Source: Planctomycetia bacterium (GTDB taxonomy: Bacteria > Planctomycetota > UBA1135 > GCA-002686595). From it: a DNA stretch of 43,330 bases. Positions within the stretch are counted from its first letter, which is position 1. The number at the start of each line of letters is the position of its first letter. Location of the stretch: the NCBI GenBank assembly GCA_005799545.1, contig SYGM01000058.1, forward strand, positions 1-43,330. The letters are read 5' to 3'. The notes under the pieces were generated by a model. That model made no database searches. It had not been told where the DNA came from and saw only the letters and a list, made by a program, of their open reading frames with translations. The position numbers were made by a program, and so were the translations under genes. Positions 9,362-18,296 of this stretch are shown in pieces.

Positions 9362-11133
9362 CGGGCCTCCAGACGGTACGAAATGCGGGTGCCCTCGCGC
9401 AGCACCTCGCTGGCAAGTCGCGGCATGCGGTAGCTCACGTCTGTGGCGCCGCCGGCATCCCGCAGGTGCTCCTCGATCTCCAGGGCCCCGCCGCCCACGC
9501 GATAGGAACGCACGAGTCGCGCAGCGGGCAGCGGGCTGCCATCGGCGTGCGCCAGCTGGCTGTGGACCTCGATACCTTCGGGAAGGGCCACCAGTTCCGC
9601 GGCGCAGGCATGCTGGCTCGCGACCTTGGCGCTCGCTGGATCGAGCACGCCACGGCGCAATGTCGCCGGCACCCGAGTCAGCGCGCTGCCCAATCGGCCG
9701 GCGCGAGCGTCGACGCGCGCCTGCCACAGCGAGAAGCGCAGCACATCACGCCCCGAGCGCCAGCCGCGCGCGAACGACCAGGCCCCTGCACGTGCGCTCC
9801 ATTCCGCTTCGGGTGTCACCAGCATTCCTTCGCGGCGTCGCTCGAGCAGCTCCGTGGCGCTGGGCTTGTCGTACACGCGCAGCAGTCCCGCACCATGCGG
9901 GCTGCCGTGGTTGAGATTGTGCGCCGGACGAGCACCGCGCACCCAGGCCACGATGCGCGCATCCTCGAGGCGCGCCAGCGAAGCATCCGGGAAGCAGCGC
10001 ACATGAATCTCGATCGCACCGGGAGCGCTCGGCCGCGGTCGCGGCAACGCCAGCGCACGCGCCAGCGGTTCCGCCGCGCGCGCGATCCACGCGGCGTGCG
10101 CAGCCCAGAACACCGGACACTGGTAGCTGCGCGCAGTTCCCGGCAGCGGATGATGGCTCTGCGGCTCGCCGCTGTCCTTGAGATGGGCCACCCAGCTGCG
10201 GAACGAGGCCGCCGCGGCCTGGCCGTAGCTCTCGCGTCCGCTCAGGCGATAGCCCTGACACAGCGCATGCACGTCGAAGACATGGCTCGCCACCTCGTAG
10301 TGCGCACCCCAGTACCAGGGCTTGGCTTCCAGCAGTCCGGGTTTGATGCCGTCCGGTCCGACCAGCGCCAGCAGAAACTCCAGCGCGCGCGCCAGCGCCG
10401 GCGCGAACTGGGGCGAGCGCGGGTCGCGGCCCATGCGCTGCAGCGAATGGATCACGAACCCGGGAATGCGCGAGTGGTAGAAGCTCGAGACATCGGCCGA
10501 ACCGGGATGCTCGCCGCCCCATTCCTGAGGATGGTAGGGGTAGCTGCCGTCGGCGTGCGCGATGCCCTCGAGCACACCCACGGCCTCGATCGCGGCGGCT
10601 TCGAGCACGGGATCGGCTTCCAGCGACCACGCAGCCGCGAGTCCGGTCAGCCCCCAGGCACGCTGCGCGGGGATGCCCTTGTCGAGCACGGCGTAGCGCA
10701 GGTAGGTGCGCGCGTGCAGCAGACAGGCTTCGCGCGCGGCTTCGCGCTCTTCGGCGGGCACCTCCGCACCGAACTCGTGCACGAACTCGGCCAGTGCATC
10801 GGCGCAGGCGCCTCCGTCGATGACGCTGTTGGAGCAGTTGAACGGATCGTGACGGCCGGGACGGAAGGTGTGACAGGGGCTGGTGCCCTCGCGCACGAGG
10901 TTCGTCACCAATCGACGCGCCTGCTGGCGCGCGAGCTCCTTCAGCCACTCGCGATCGGCAGCGGGATCGAGCGCGCGCAGGCGCGCCGCGAGAATGATCA
11001 GGTACGCACTCTTGCCGGTGTGCTCGACGCGGTGCTCGGGACACAGCACGCGGCCTTCCCGGTCACGCAAGGAGGCCAGCCAGCGCGTGACGCGCATCAA
11101 AGGCACCAGAAGCTCGCTCGTCAGCGCGCTCAC
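9358..11133 (-). CDS. Predicted (alpha/alpha)-barrel protein, possibly a polysaccharide lyase or hydrolase relative
   Basis: 591 aa from GTG 11133, overlapping the upstream stop as GTGA and the downstream sulfatase-like ATG as ATGA. There is no signal peptide, so it appears cytoplasmic. The N-terminal ~370 residues are helix-rich with repeated aromatic and His clusters (FRPGRHDPFNCSN, HPQEWGGEHPG, KPWYWGAHYEVASH). This is reminiscent of six-hairpin glycosidase or heparinase-type toroids. The C-terminal part is beta-rich, which would fit a lyase/hydrolase two-domain layout. I do not recognise a specific family and see no diagnostic catalytic motif. Its place between glycosyltransferases and a sulfatase-fold protein suggests a role in glycan trimming or modification; that is inference. 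Confidence 0.72.
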   Translation of the reverse strand: MSALTSELLVPLMRVTRWLASLRDREGRVLCPEHRVEHTGKSAYLIILAARLRALDPAADREWLKELARQQARRLVTNLVREGTSPCHTFRPGRHDPFNCSNSVIDGGACADALAEFVHEFGAEVPAEEREAAREACLLHARTYLRYAVLDKGIPAQRAWGLTGLAAAWSLEADPVLEAAAIEAVGVLEGIAHADGSYPYHPQEWGGEHPGSADVSSFYHSRIPGFVIHSLQRMGRDPRSPQFAPALARALEFLLALVGPDGIKPGLLEAKPWYWGAHYEVASHVFDVHALCQGYRLSGRESYGQAAAASFRSWVAHLKDSGEPQSHHPLPGTARSYQCPVFWAAHAAWIARAAEPLARALALPRPRPSAPGAIEIHVRCFPDASLARLEDARIVAWVRGARPAHNLNHGSPHGAGLLRVYDKPSATELLERRREGMLVTPEAEWSARAGAWSFARGWRSGRDVLRFSLWQARVDARAGRLGSALTRVPATLRRGVLDPASAKVASQHACAAELVALPEGIEVHSQLAHADGSPLPAARLVRSYRVGGGALEIEEHLRDAGGATDVSYRMPRLASEVLREGTRISYRLEAR

Positions 11134-12203
11134 GGGACCGACCTGCCTTGGCGCATCTCGGCGACCAGTCGCCGCATCAGCGCCCCCACCTCGTGGTCGC
11201 GAGCGACGATGGCGCGCAGCTCTCCGCCCAGGCGCAGGCGCTCGGGCCGGGACGCTTCCAGCAGCCGGCGTGCCTTGCGCGCCAGATCGTTCGCATCCCG
11301 CGGCGTGAACAAGAGCTGCTCGCGCTCAGGCCCCAGCGCTTCGAGCACGCGCGGAATCGAATCGTTGCAGGACAGCACGGGCGTTCCGCTCGCCATGGCC
11401 TCCAGCACGACCTTGTCGACGCTGCCGGTGTGGCTGGCGTTGATCAGAAGGTGCGCCTGACGATAATGCGCGGGAATCGTGCGCCAGGGCAGCGCGCCGC
11501 ACCACTCGACGCAGCCCTCAAGTCCCAGCTCGCGCGTGCGCGCCAGCACGGCCTGCTGGTACGTGCGGTCCGCATCGGTCATCGTCCCGCCGATCCACTG
11601 CAGCGTCGCCGGCACGCCCTCGCGCCGCAGCACGGCGAGCGCCTCGAGCACCGTCTCAGGATCCTTGGCGGGCGTGAGGCGTCCCACGCTGAGCATGCGC
11701 AGCGGCACGCACTCCTCCGCCGCGGCGAGCGAAAAGTGCTCGAGATCGATGCCGTGACCGGTGATGACGCGGGCCGGCGTTTCCACGCGCAGCGATTCCT
11801 CACTGGCGGTGAAGACCTTGTCGACGACCGTCACGGCCTTGCGCAGGCGCTGATCGACGCCTGCATGCGTGTACCACAGAAACAGCCCTGCACCGCAGGC
11901 GCGCGCGCGACGCTCGGCCAGCAACGCATAGCGCGGCACCATGTGCGCCAGCACCGCATCGAAGTCGTCCTTGACCAGTGCTTCGCGCAGATGCGAGCGG
12001 TAGCGCAGCCAGCGCAGCAGCCGACCATGCTCCCCGACGATGCGCACGCTGGCATTGGAGGGCAGCGTGGAGAGATCGCCGGCGCGCAGCGTGATCGAGC
12101 GCACTTCCTCGCACTCGCGCGCCAGACCGCGGATCCAGCCGGGCACGAAGCCCAGCACCGCGTCATCGGCATCGACCACCTGCGTCAGAAAGAGCAGCTT
12201 CAT
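11130..12203 (-). CDS. GT4-family glycosyltransferase (short form)
   Basis: 357 aa. The N-terminal domain is shortened (the donor domain starts near 168). GRLTPAKDP (174-182) is the donor phosphate loop, and GSVDKVVLEAMASGTPVLS carries K264 and E268, the variant of the E-x7-E motif in which the first Glu is absent. An ATG overlaps the stop of the upstream GT4 by four bases and its own TGA overlaps the GTG of the next gene, so translation is probably coupled through the set. Substrate unknown. Confidence 0.87.
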   Translation of the reverse strand: MKLLFLTQVVDADDAVLGFVPGWIRGLARECEEVRSITLRAGDLSTLPSNASVRIVGEHGRLLRWLRYRSHLREALVKDDFDAVLAHMVPRYALLAERRARACGAGLFLWYTHAGVDQRLRKAVTVVDKVFTASEESLRVETPARVITGHGIDLEHFSLAAAEECVPLRMLSVGRLTPAKDPETVLEALAVLRREGVPATLQWIGGTMTDADRTYQQAVLARTRELGLEGCVEWCGALPWRTIPAHYRQAHLLINASHTGSVDKVVLEAMASGTPVLSCNDSIPRVLEALGPEREQLLFTPRDANDLARKARRLLEASRPERLRLGGELRAIVARDHEVGALMRRLVAEMRQGRSVP

Positions 12204-13351
12204 CCGCGCAGCGCACGCTCCGGAAAAGGCTCGCCCGCCAGCCGGTGGAGCTCGCTGGCGTAGAAGCGGATGGTCCGCGCATACTCGAATTCCTGCGCGC
12301 GGCGCGCGCCCTCACGGCCCGCGGCAAGCCGCTGCGCTTCGTTCGCGAGCAACGCCGCGATGCCTTCCGCAAGGCTCGCGACATCAAAACCCACCAGACG
12401 GCCCGCCCTGCCGTCCTCAAGCAGATCCGGCATGACGCCCACCGGAGTGCTGATCACCGGCGTGCCGCAGGCCATGGCCTCGACGGTGAAGCGCGGACCG
12501 CCTTCGCAGGTGGAGGCGCAGACCACGAGTCGCGACTCGCGGTACAGCTGCGCCAGCTCGGCCGGATCGGCCACCCACTCCTTCCACGTCACGAAGCGCT
12601 CCAGTCCGCGCTTGGCGAGGCGCGCCGCGACGGTCTTCTGCAGCGGTCCGCGGCCCACCAGCAGCATGGAGAGCGCAAGCCCGCGCTCGTGCAGCGCCGT
12701 GAACGCATCCACCAGCCGCAGCAGACCTTTGTTCTCCACCATGCGGCCCACGAAGCACAGATCGAAGCGGGCGGGCACAGCCTGCTCGAGCTGCTGAAAC
12801 ACCGCTCGATCGATGTACAGCGAAGGGATCACGGCGATCTTCTCGCGCGGCACCCCCCAGCGCAGCAGCAGCTCCGGCATCTGCCGATGGTTGACCACGC
12901 GGAATGCCACGGCACGCTCGCGGGCGAAGCCCACATAGGAACGCGCGATGCGCCGCTCGATGCGCTCGCGCATCGACTCCGCCACCGGATAGCCGGGAAT
13001 GTGATGCAGCTCCGAAAGGAATGGCACGCCGGTGCGCTTGGCAATGCGAGCGGCCGCCAGCCCGTTGGCGAACAGCCCGTAGTCGTGGCTTACGACCAGC
13101 TGCGCCCCGTGTTCGGCGATCAGCTCTTCGCCCAGCTGCGCGATGCGCGCCACACGCCGGGCGCGCGGAGCCTCGAGCGTGTGAAAATGCACCACGTCGA
13201 ACAGGCAACGCGTTGTTACCGGCCGCGTCGCCGCCGGAACGAGCACATCGATGCGCTCAAACCAGCGCGAGAACTCGCGCTGCAGCGTGTGGAAGGGGCC
13301 TTTTTCCCCCACGACCACCTGCCGATCCCCGGAGAGCATCAGGAGCCTCAT
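12200..13351 (-). CDS. GT4-family glycosyltransferase
   Basis: 383 aa GT-B protein. The donor domain has GRMVENKG (202-209) and CEGGPRFTVEAMACGTPVI with E283-x7-E291, the complete GT4 signature. The N-terminal domain contains VVHFHTLE and VVSHDYGLFANG strands of the acceptor Rossmann fold. Start and stop each overlap a neighbour by four bases (ATGA). It is part of the three-GT block 11130-14499. Confidence 0.89.
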   Translation of the reverse strand: MRLLMLSGDRQVVVGEKGPFHTLQREFSRWFERIDVLVPAATRPVTTRCLFDVVHFHTLEAPRARRVARIAQLGEELIAEHGAQLVVSHDYGLFANGLAAARIAKRTGVPFLSELHHIPGYPVAESMRERIERRIARSYVGFARERAVAFRVVNHRQMPELLLRWGVPREKIAVIPSLYIDRAVFQQLEQAVPARFDLCFVGRMVENKGLLRLVDAFTALHERGLALSMLLVGRGPLQKTVAARLAKRGLERFVTWKEWVADPAELAQLYRESRLVVCASTCEGGPRFTVEAMACGTPVISTPVGVMPDLLEDGRAGRLVGFDVASLAEGIAALLANEAQRLAAGREGARRAQEFEYARTIRFYASELHRLAGEPFPERALRG

Positions 13352-14499
13352 GCGCGCACCTCTGTCAGCTGCCGGTACAGGGACTCCAGATGCGCGCCCA
13401 GCGCCGCGGCGCTGTGCCGCTTGTCGATGCGCAGGCGCGCACGCTGGCCGAAGGCGGGCCCCAGCTGGCGATTGTCGAGCAGCTGGGCCAGTCCGAAGGC
13501 CAGCTCGTCGTTGCTCTCGCCGAGAAAACCCGTGCGCTCGTGCACCACCAGTTCCGCGACGCCGCCGACGGAAGCGGCCACCACCGGTTTCCCGGCGGCA
13601 CCCGCTTCGATCAGCGCCACCGGCAGCCCCTCGGAGCGCGAGGTCAGCAGCACGCAGTCCAGATCGGCGAGCACCGCCGGCATGTCCGTGCGCGCGCCGA
13701 GCAGGTGCACGCGTCGCGCCAGGTCCGCCGGCATGGCGAGGATGCGCCGCTCGAGCATGGTGAAGAGTTCTCCGTCGCCGATGAAGGCCAGCTGCAGTGC
13801 GGGCTGGCTCGGAGCGAGGAACTCGAAGATTTCCAGCGCGCGCAGCGGCTGCTTGACCTCGGCAAGCCGGCCGACCATGCCGACGACGAAGTCGCTCTCC
13901 GAGGCGCCGATTTCCTTGCGCAGCGCGCCATGGCGCGAGCGCAGTGCCACAAAGGGATCGAGCTCAATGCCGGGTGGAACCACGGCGAGCCGTCCCTGCG
14001 ACACGCCCAGGCGCTCCAGATCCTCGGCTGTCGCATGACTCACGGCGATCAGCAGATCGGTCTCGCGGGCCAGGCGCGTCTCCAGCGCGATCAACGCCTT
14101 GGAAATCGGCGCGGGAAAATAACCTTCCAGCACATGACCATGGAAGGTGTGCACGCGTGCGGCCTGCGGCAGCTCGCGCGCGGCACGACGACCGAGCGCG
14201 CCGGCCTTGGAAGCGTGCGTGTGCACCACATCGGGCCGAAACTCGGCGAGCTCGCGCTTCAATGCGCGCAGGGCGCGCCAGTCGCCCACCAGACTCACGC
14301 CGCGCGCCAGGCCCGGAATGCGGCGCACATCATGTCCCCGCGCATGAAACTCAGCGGTGAGGTCGCCCTCGCCGGGCTCGGGTTCGCCCGTGAACAGGCG
14401 CACGTCGTGGCCGCGCTCGCGCAGCCAGCGGTCGCTCGCGAGCGCCTGACGCGCAGGGCCCCCGAGATTGAGACGAGTCATCACGCGGGCGATGCGCAC
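13348..14499 (-). CDS. GT4-family glycosyltransferase
   Basis: 383 aa from GTG 14499, which overlaps the end of the SDR epimerase gene by 19 bases. The N-terminus MRIARVMTRLNLGGPARQA has the Gly-Gly loop of GT4 enzymes. PDVVHTHASKAGALGR (89-104) is the acceptor-domain motif shared with the GT4 at 17168. Donor loop GRLAEVKQ is at 210-217 and SEGLPVALIEAG holds E290-x7-E298. The similarity of its HTHASKAGALGR motif to the 17168-18289 enzyme suggests related acceptors or a common origin. Sugar specificity unknown. Confidence 0.9.
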   Translation of the reverse strand: MRIARVMTRLNLGGPARQALASDRWLRERGHDVRLFTGEPEPGEGDLTAEFHARGHDVRRIPGLARGVSLVGDWRALRALKRELAEFRPDVVHTHASKAGALGRRAARELPQAARVHTFHGHVLEGYFPAPISKALIALETRLARETDLLIAVSHATAEDLERLGVSQGRLAVVPPGIELDPFVALRSRHGALRKEIGASESDFVVGMVGRLAEVKQPLRALEIFEFLAPSQPALQLAFIGDGELFTMLERRILAMPADLARRVHLLGARTDMPAVLADLDCVLLTSRSEGLPVALIEAGAAGKPVVAASVGGVAELVVHERTGFLGESNDELAFGLAQLLDNRQLGPAFGQRARLRIDKRHSAAALGAHLESLYRQLTEVRA

Positions 14500-15464
14500 G
14501 CCTGTGCCTCCACTCGCGGATGACGGGCCAGCATGTCGAGCACGATCGCATCCAGATCCAGCACAGGCAGCGCGATGCCCATGCGCTGCAGGCAGCCGAG
14601 GTCAGGTGTGCGCTGGCGCACCTCGGCGAACTGCCCGCCGAGCAGACGTTCGGGATCCAGCGGCATCAGGACGCTGGGGCTCCCGCTGTGACGCAGGACG
14701 CACTGCGCCAGCGCGCGCGCGCTGGCACTGGCCTTCCCGCCGACGTTGAGCACGGGTTCCTGCCAACGGGGATGCGCGGCGAGCTCGGCCAGCACGCGCG
14801 CGACCTCATCGACGTGCGCGTAGCAGCGCTGCGCGGAGCCGTCGCCGTACAGTTCCAGCGGCAGGCCGGCGCGTGCTCGCTCGACAAAGCGCGGCAGCAC
14901 CATGCCCGCCTCGCTCGACTGCCCCGGTCCCACCACGTTGAAGAAGCGCACCACGCGCGCCAGCGGGTTCGCCTGCAGCACCCGTCGCTCACCCTCCAGC
15001 TTGGCGGCGGCGTAGGCCCAGCGCCCTTCGCACTGCGTGCGCAGCGCGGAGCTCTCGTCGAGGAGCCCGGGCTGATCGGCGTACACCTCGGAAGAGGAGG
15101 CGAACACCAGTCGCGTGTCGTGCGGGCAGGCCTGCTCCAGAGCGCTCAAGCACGCCTCCACACCCGCGAGGCTTCCGGCATGGACACCCTTCGGATCCCG
15201 CAGCACGCGTCGCACACCGACCACCGCGGCCAGATGGAACAGCAGGCGCGGCCGGACGCGCGTGCACACCGCTCGCAGCGCCGAAACGTCGCGCACATCC
15301 CGCTCGACGCGCTCCACGTCGGCGGGGAGTTCCGGCCAGTGTCCGTGCCCCGAGAGGTCGTCGAGCACCGTCACGCGCCACCCGCGCGCCGACAATTCCC
15401 GGGCGAGAGCCCGGCCGATCAGGCCCGCTCCACCCGTGATGAGACAGTTCGAGACAGCTTCCAC
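14481..15464 (-). CDS. NAD-dependent epimerase/dehydratase (extended SDR)
   Basis: About 327 aa from GTG 15464 (V-E-A-V-S-N-C-L-I-T-G-G); a GTG at 15512 would add 16 residues without extra domain content. The NAD loop TGGAGLIG lies at the very N-terminus, followed by the acidic residue pair in VLDDLSGHG. The catalytic pair is in YAAAK, and a Ser-rich stretch FASSSEVYADQPG precedes it as in nucleotide-sugar 4-epimerases and 4,6-dehydratases. It most likely supplies an epimerised or dehydrated NDP-sugar for the surrounding glycosyltransferases. The exact reaction is not determined by these motifs. Confidence 0.87.
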   Translation of the reverse strand: MEAVSNCLITGGAGLIGRALARELSARGWRVTVLDDLSGHGHWPELPADVERVERDVRDVSALRAVCTRVRPRLLFHLAAVVGVRRVLRDPKGVHAGSLAGVEACLSALEQACPHDTRLVFASSSEVYADQPGLLDESSALRTQCEGRWAYAAAKLEGERRVLQANPLARVVRFFNVVGPGQSSEAGMVLPRFVERARAGLPLELYGDGSAQRCYAHVDEVARVLAELAAHPRWQEPVLNVGGKASASARALAQCVLRHSGSPSVLMPLDPERLLGGQFAEVRQRTPDLGCLQRMGIALPVLDLDAIVLDMLARHPRVEAQACASPA

Positions 15465-15525
15465 GCGCAAATCCGCCGTTTCAGTGTAGGGCGCGCCTGC
15501 CCGGCACTCCACCGCTGCGGGCGGT

Positions 15526-15987
15526 CTACACCCAGAACAGGGAGAGGTGGTACAGGCACAGGACCGTGTAGACGACGGCCGAGACCTTCAAGCCTGCCCG
15601 GGCGATGGCGAAATTCTTGTGGACGGTCAGCACCAGCAGTGCCACCGAGATCAGGCCGCACTTCCACAGCACGAAGCCGCTCCGGCCGGTCTCCAGCAGA
15701 GCCGCCGCGACCGGGTTGGCCTCAATGCCCCCGTTCTGCAGGTGGATCAGGGTGAAGAAGCTGTCCGCGATGTTCATCAGCGCGACCCACAGCACCAGCA
15801 GCCACAGCCGGGTGCCGTACAGATCGACGAAGCTGGCATGGCGTTCTTCCGCACGCCGCGCCGCACGCCTGCGCCCGCCCCAGAAGGAGTGGCGCGACAG
15901 ACGCGGCGTCGAGGCCTGCCGTCGGTCAGGACCGCGGTAGGCGCGCGCCGGCTCGGGTTGGAAATCCTGCCCCATCCAGACCGGCAT
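15526..15987 (-). CDS. DUF5658-like small membrane protein
   Basis: 153 aa (ATG 15987; ATG 15975 also possible). Residues 1-50 are basic with GPDRR and RRAARR, predicted cytoplasmic. Three hydrophobic segments follow (about 57-78, 100-120, 130-152). The stretch NIADSFFTLIHLQNGGIEANP matches, from memory, the D-x-x-x-T...G-x-x-E-x-NP signature of DUF5658 proteins. The gene sits 21 bases after the GT4 stop at 16009, inside the polysaccharide operon. Function unknown; location suggests an accessory of the membrane assembly machinery. Confidence 0.78.
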   Translation of the reverse strand: MPVWMGQDFQPEPARAYRGPDRRQASTPRLSRHSFWGGRRRAARRAEERHASFVDLYGTRLWLLVLWVALMNIADSFFTLIHLQNGGIEANPVAAALLETGRSGFVLWKCGLISVALLVLTVHKNFAIARAGLKVSAVVYTVLCLYHLSLFWV

Positions 15988-16008
15988 CGGCCAGCCCGCG
16001 CTCGGATC

Positions 16009-17163
16009 TCAAGCCCGACCGCGGACAACTTCACCGCCCCCGACCTTGCCCGCCGCTACTTCCGCATAGACCGCCAGGGTTTCCTCCACCATGCGATCCA
16101 GGCCGAAATTTCTTTCCACCCGGGCCGCACCGGCTGCACCCAGTCGTGCACACAGGGCCGGATCGCGCGACAGGCGCAGCAGACCCTCCGCGAGGCTCGC
16201 GCTGTTCGAGGGCGGCACCAACAGGCCCGTGAGGCCTTCTTCCACGACCTCCGGGATCGCCGAGACGCGCGTCGAGAGCACCGGAATGCGCGTCGCCATC
16301 GCTTCGAGGAACACTAGGCCCAGTCCCTCCCACAGCGAGCTCATCACGAACCAGTCGCTGGCGGCCATCAGCTGCGGGACATCGCGGCGGATGCCCGCGA
16401 AGACGCAGTCCGTTCCCAGCCGGAGTTCCTTCGCCAGCGCCTCGGCGCGCACGCGGCCGTCGCCGAAGGGATCGTCGCCCACCAGCAGCAGGCGCAGATG
16501 CGGATCCTGCGCGCGCGCCGCGGCAAAGGCCCGCAGCAGCACATCGTGCGCCTTCTGCGGAGCGAAGCGCGCCACGCAGATTCCGATGCGCGCCTCGGCG
16601 TCCCATCCGAAGGAGCGGCGCACCTCGAGGCGCTCGGCGGGTGCAAGCTCCGCCGCCGCGCGGAACGGCGCCGGATCCAAGCCGTAGTAGATGCGGCGCT
16701 GGCGCGCCAACGGCACGCGGCCGTGTTCGGCGATGAAGCGCCCGACATGCTCGGAAAGCACGATCGTGCGGCGCGGAACACGGCCGAGCAGGCCGTGGAT
16801 CCGGCTGAACAGCGGTCGGGTCAGCGCCTGCTCGTCGTTGTGCTTGCTGGAGATGAGCTTGCGCGCCCCTCCCAGCAGGGCGAGCGAGGCCGCCGCGGCC
16901 ATGTCCGCCTTGAGCAGGTGCGTGTGAAGGATGTCTGCATTGCGCGCGAGGCGCGCGAGCCGGAAGGCGAAGGCCGCTCCAAGAGGCAACCGTTCGACGC
17001 TGCGCGCTCCGGCGGACAGGAAGTCCTTCGCGAGCGTGCCATGGCCCTTGAGATAGCGGACATGCACTTCATGCCCGCGCGTCGACTGCCCACGCACCTG
17101 CGCCAGAAGGTGCATCTCTGCGCCGCCGACATCCAGTGTCGTGATCAGGTGCACGATGCGCAT
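16009..17163 (-). CDS. GT4-family glycosyltransferase
   Basis: 384 aa starting MRIVHLITTLDVGGAEMHL, a classic GT4 N-terminus. The ATG at 17163 is 4 bases beyond the stop of the upstream GT4. A longer in-frame start near 17475 would overlap that gene by 300 bases and adds only shadow sequence, so it is rejected. The donor domain begins around 190, with ARFAPQKAHD giving the phosphate-contact loop, and WEGLGLVFLEAMA has E279-x7-E287. The C-terminal 15 residues are Gly/Arg-rich. Acceptor and sugar unknown. Confidence 0.9.
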   Translation of the reverse strand: MRIVHLITTLDVGGAEMHLLAQVRGQSTRGHEVHVRYLKGHGTLAKDFLSAGARSVERLPLGAAFAFRLARLARNADILHTHLLKADMAAAASLALLGGARKLISSKHNDEQALTRPLFSRIHGLLGRVPRRTIVLSEHVGRFIAEHGRVPLARQRRIYYGLDPAPFRAAAELAPAERLEVRRSFGWDAEARIGICVARFAPQKAHDVLLRAFAAARAQDPHLRLLLVGDDPFGDGRVRAEALAKELRLGTDCVFAGIRRDVPQLMAASDWFVMSSLWEGLGLVFLEAMATRIPVLSTRVSAIPEVVEEGLTGLLVPPSNSASLAEGLLRLSRDPALCARLGAAGAARVERNFGLDRMVEETLAVYAEVAAGKVGGGEVVRGRA

Positions 17164-17167
17164 GAGT

Positions 17168-18289
17168 TCAGGCAACCTCCCCGTAGACGCGCTCGAGCCC
17201 GCGCACCATCGCATCGAGGCTGGCATGCTCCTGCACCCAGGCCTGACCGGCGCGAGCGAGCTGCGTGCGCTCCGCGCGAGTGCGGCCGAGGAAATCCCGC
17301 AGCGCGCCGGCGATTGCATCGGGAGCGAGGCCCTCGGCCAGCACGCCGCCCTGACTCTGTCGCAGCACGCAGCGCGCTCCATCAACAGGCGTCGCCACCA
17401 CCGGCGTGCCCGCCGCGAGCGACTCGAGAACGATGTAGGGCATGCCCTCCCAGCGTGAGGGCAGCACCAGCGCATCGACGCTCTTCAGCAGGCGCGGCAC
17501 ATCCTCGCGATAGCCCAGCAGCTGCACGCGCGCACCCAGGCCATGCCGTTCCAGCAAGGGCCGCAGCTCACCCTCGCCCGCCAGCAGGATGTGCACGTGC
17601 TCCAGACCCGGCGCGCGCAGAGCCTCCAGCAGCAGATCCTGTCCCTTGGCCGCATTCCACAGGCCCGCGCACAGGAGCAGCGGCACATCTTCGGGCACGC
17701 ACAGCTCGCGACGCGCGATGGGCTGCGCGGCGGCCGCGTGCTCGACATCGATGCCGTTCTGCACGACGCGCAAGGACTCGGGGCGGGCGATGCCGCTCTT
17801 CAGGATCGTCTCGCGTTCATCCTCGCTGACGGCGATCAGGGCCGCCGTGCGGCGCGCGAGAAAACGTTCTATCTCGCGGAACATCCAGCGCTTGCGCGCC
17901 GAGAACATCGCGCCGAACAGAAAGGCGAAGGTGTGCGGAGTGTGCACGCGCGCGCCGATGCCCGTGCGCAGCGAGGCCAGACGACCGAGTGCTCCGGCCT
18001 TGCTGGAATGGGTGTGCACGATCTGCGGCCGGTACTCGCGCAGCAGCGTCTCGAGCCTGCGCAGGTGCGCCCAGTCCGTGCGCGGCGCGATCTCGCGCAG
18101 CATGGGGATGCGCTCGATGCGCACGCCCTCGCCCGCAAGGGCCGTGAGATCCTGCTCGAAGGCCGGCGTGCGCAGACTGGAGGCCGCCACCATCACGGTG
18201 TGCCCGCGGCGGGCCTGTGCGCGCGCGACATCGACCAGATGGCGGCGCGTGCCGCCGATCGTGGCTTCCATCACATGCAGCAGGCGCAT
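17168..18289 (-). CDS. GT4-family glycosyltransferase (early step candidate)
   Basis: 373 aa from ATG 18289 (MRLLHVMEATIGGTRRHLVD), 7 bases after the priming transferase stop. The motif IVHTHSSKAGALGR lies at 90-103, AGLWNAAKGQ is the donor loop and WEGMPYIVLESLA carries E281-x7-E289. It is the first GT4 downstream of the priming enzyme, so it may add the second sugar of the repeat unit; that ordering is inference. The N-terminal IGGTRRHL is typical of GT4 enzymes of EPS clusters. Confidence 0.9.
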   Translation of the reverse strand: MRLLHVMEATIGGTRRHLVDVARAQARRGHTVMVAASSLRTPAFEQDLTALAGEGVRIERIPMLREIAPRTDWAHLRRLETLLREYRPQIVHTHSSKAGALGRLASLRTGIGARVHTPHTFAFLFGAMFSARKRWMFREIERFLARRTAALIAVSEDERETILKSGIARPESLRVVQNGIDVEHAAAAQPIARRELCVPEDVPLLLCAGLWNAAKGQDLLLEALRAPGLEHVHILLAGEGELRPLLERHGLGARVQLLGYREDVPRLLKSVDALVLPSRWEGMPYIVLESLAAGTPVVATPVDGARCVLRQSQGGVLAEGLAPDAIAGALRDFLGRTRAERTQLARAGQAWVQEHASLDAMVRGLERVYGEVA

Positions 18290-18296
18290 CGGACGC

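Noticed and set aside
9358-9727. N-terminal extension of the sulfatase-fold gene to 9727
   Set aside because: The added residues are Arg-rich shadow sequence inside the upstream gene. ATG 9361 gives a coupled ATGA overlap and starts directly before the membrane segments.
9466-11460. 664-aa plus-strand open frame
   Set aside because: It spans two coupled minus-strand genes and is Arg/Ala/His-rich low-complexity sequence typical of an antisense frame. The same applies to plus-strand frames at 7340-9322, 18669-20546 and 39327-41129.
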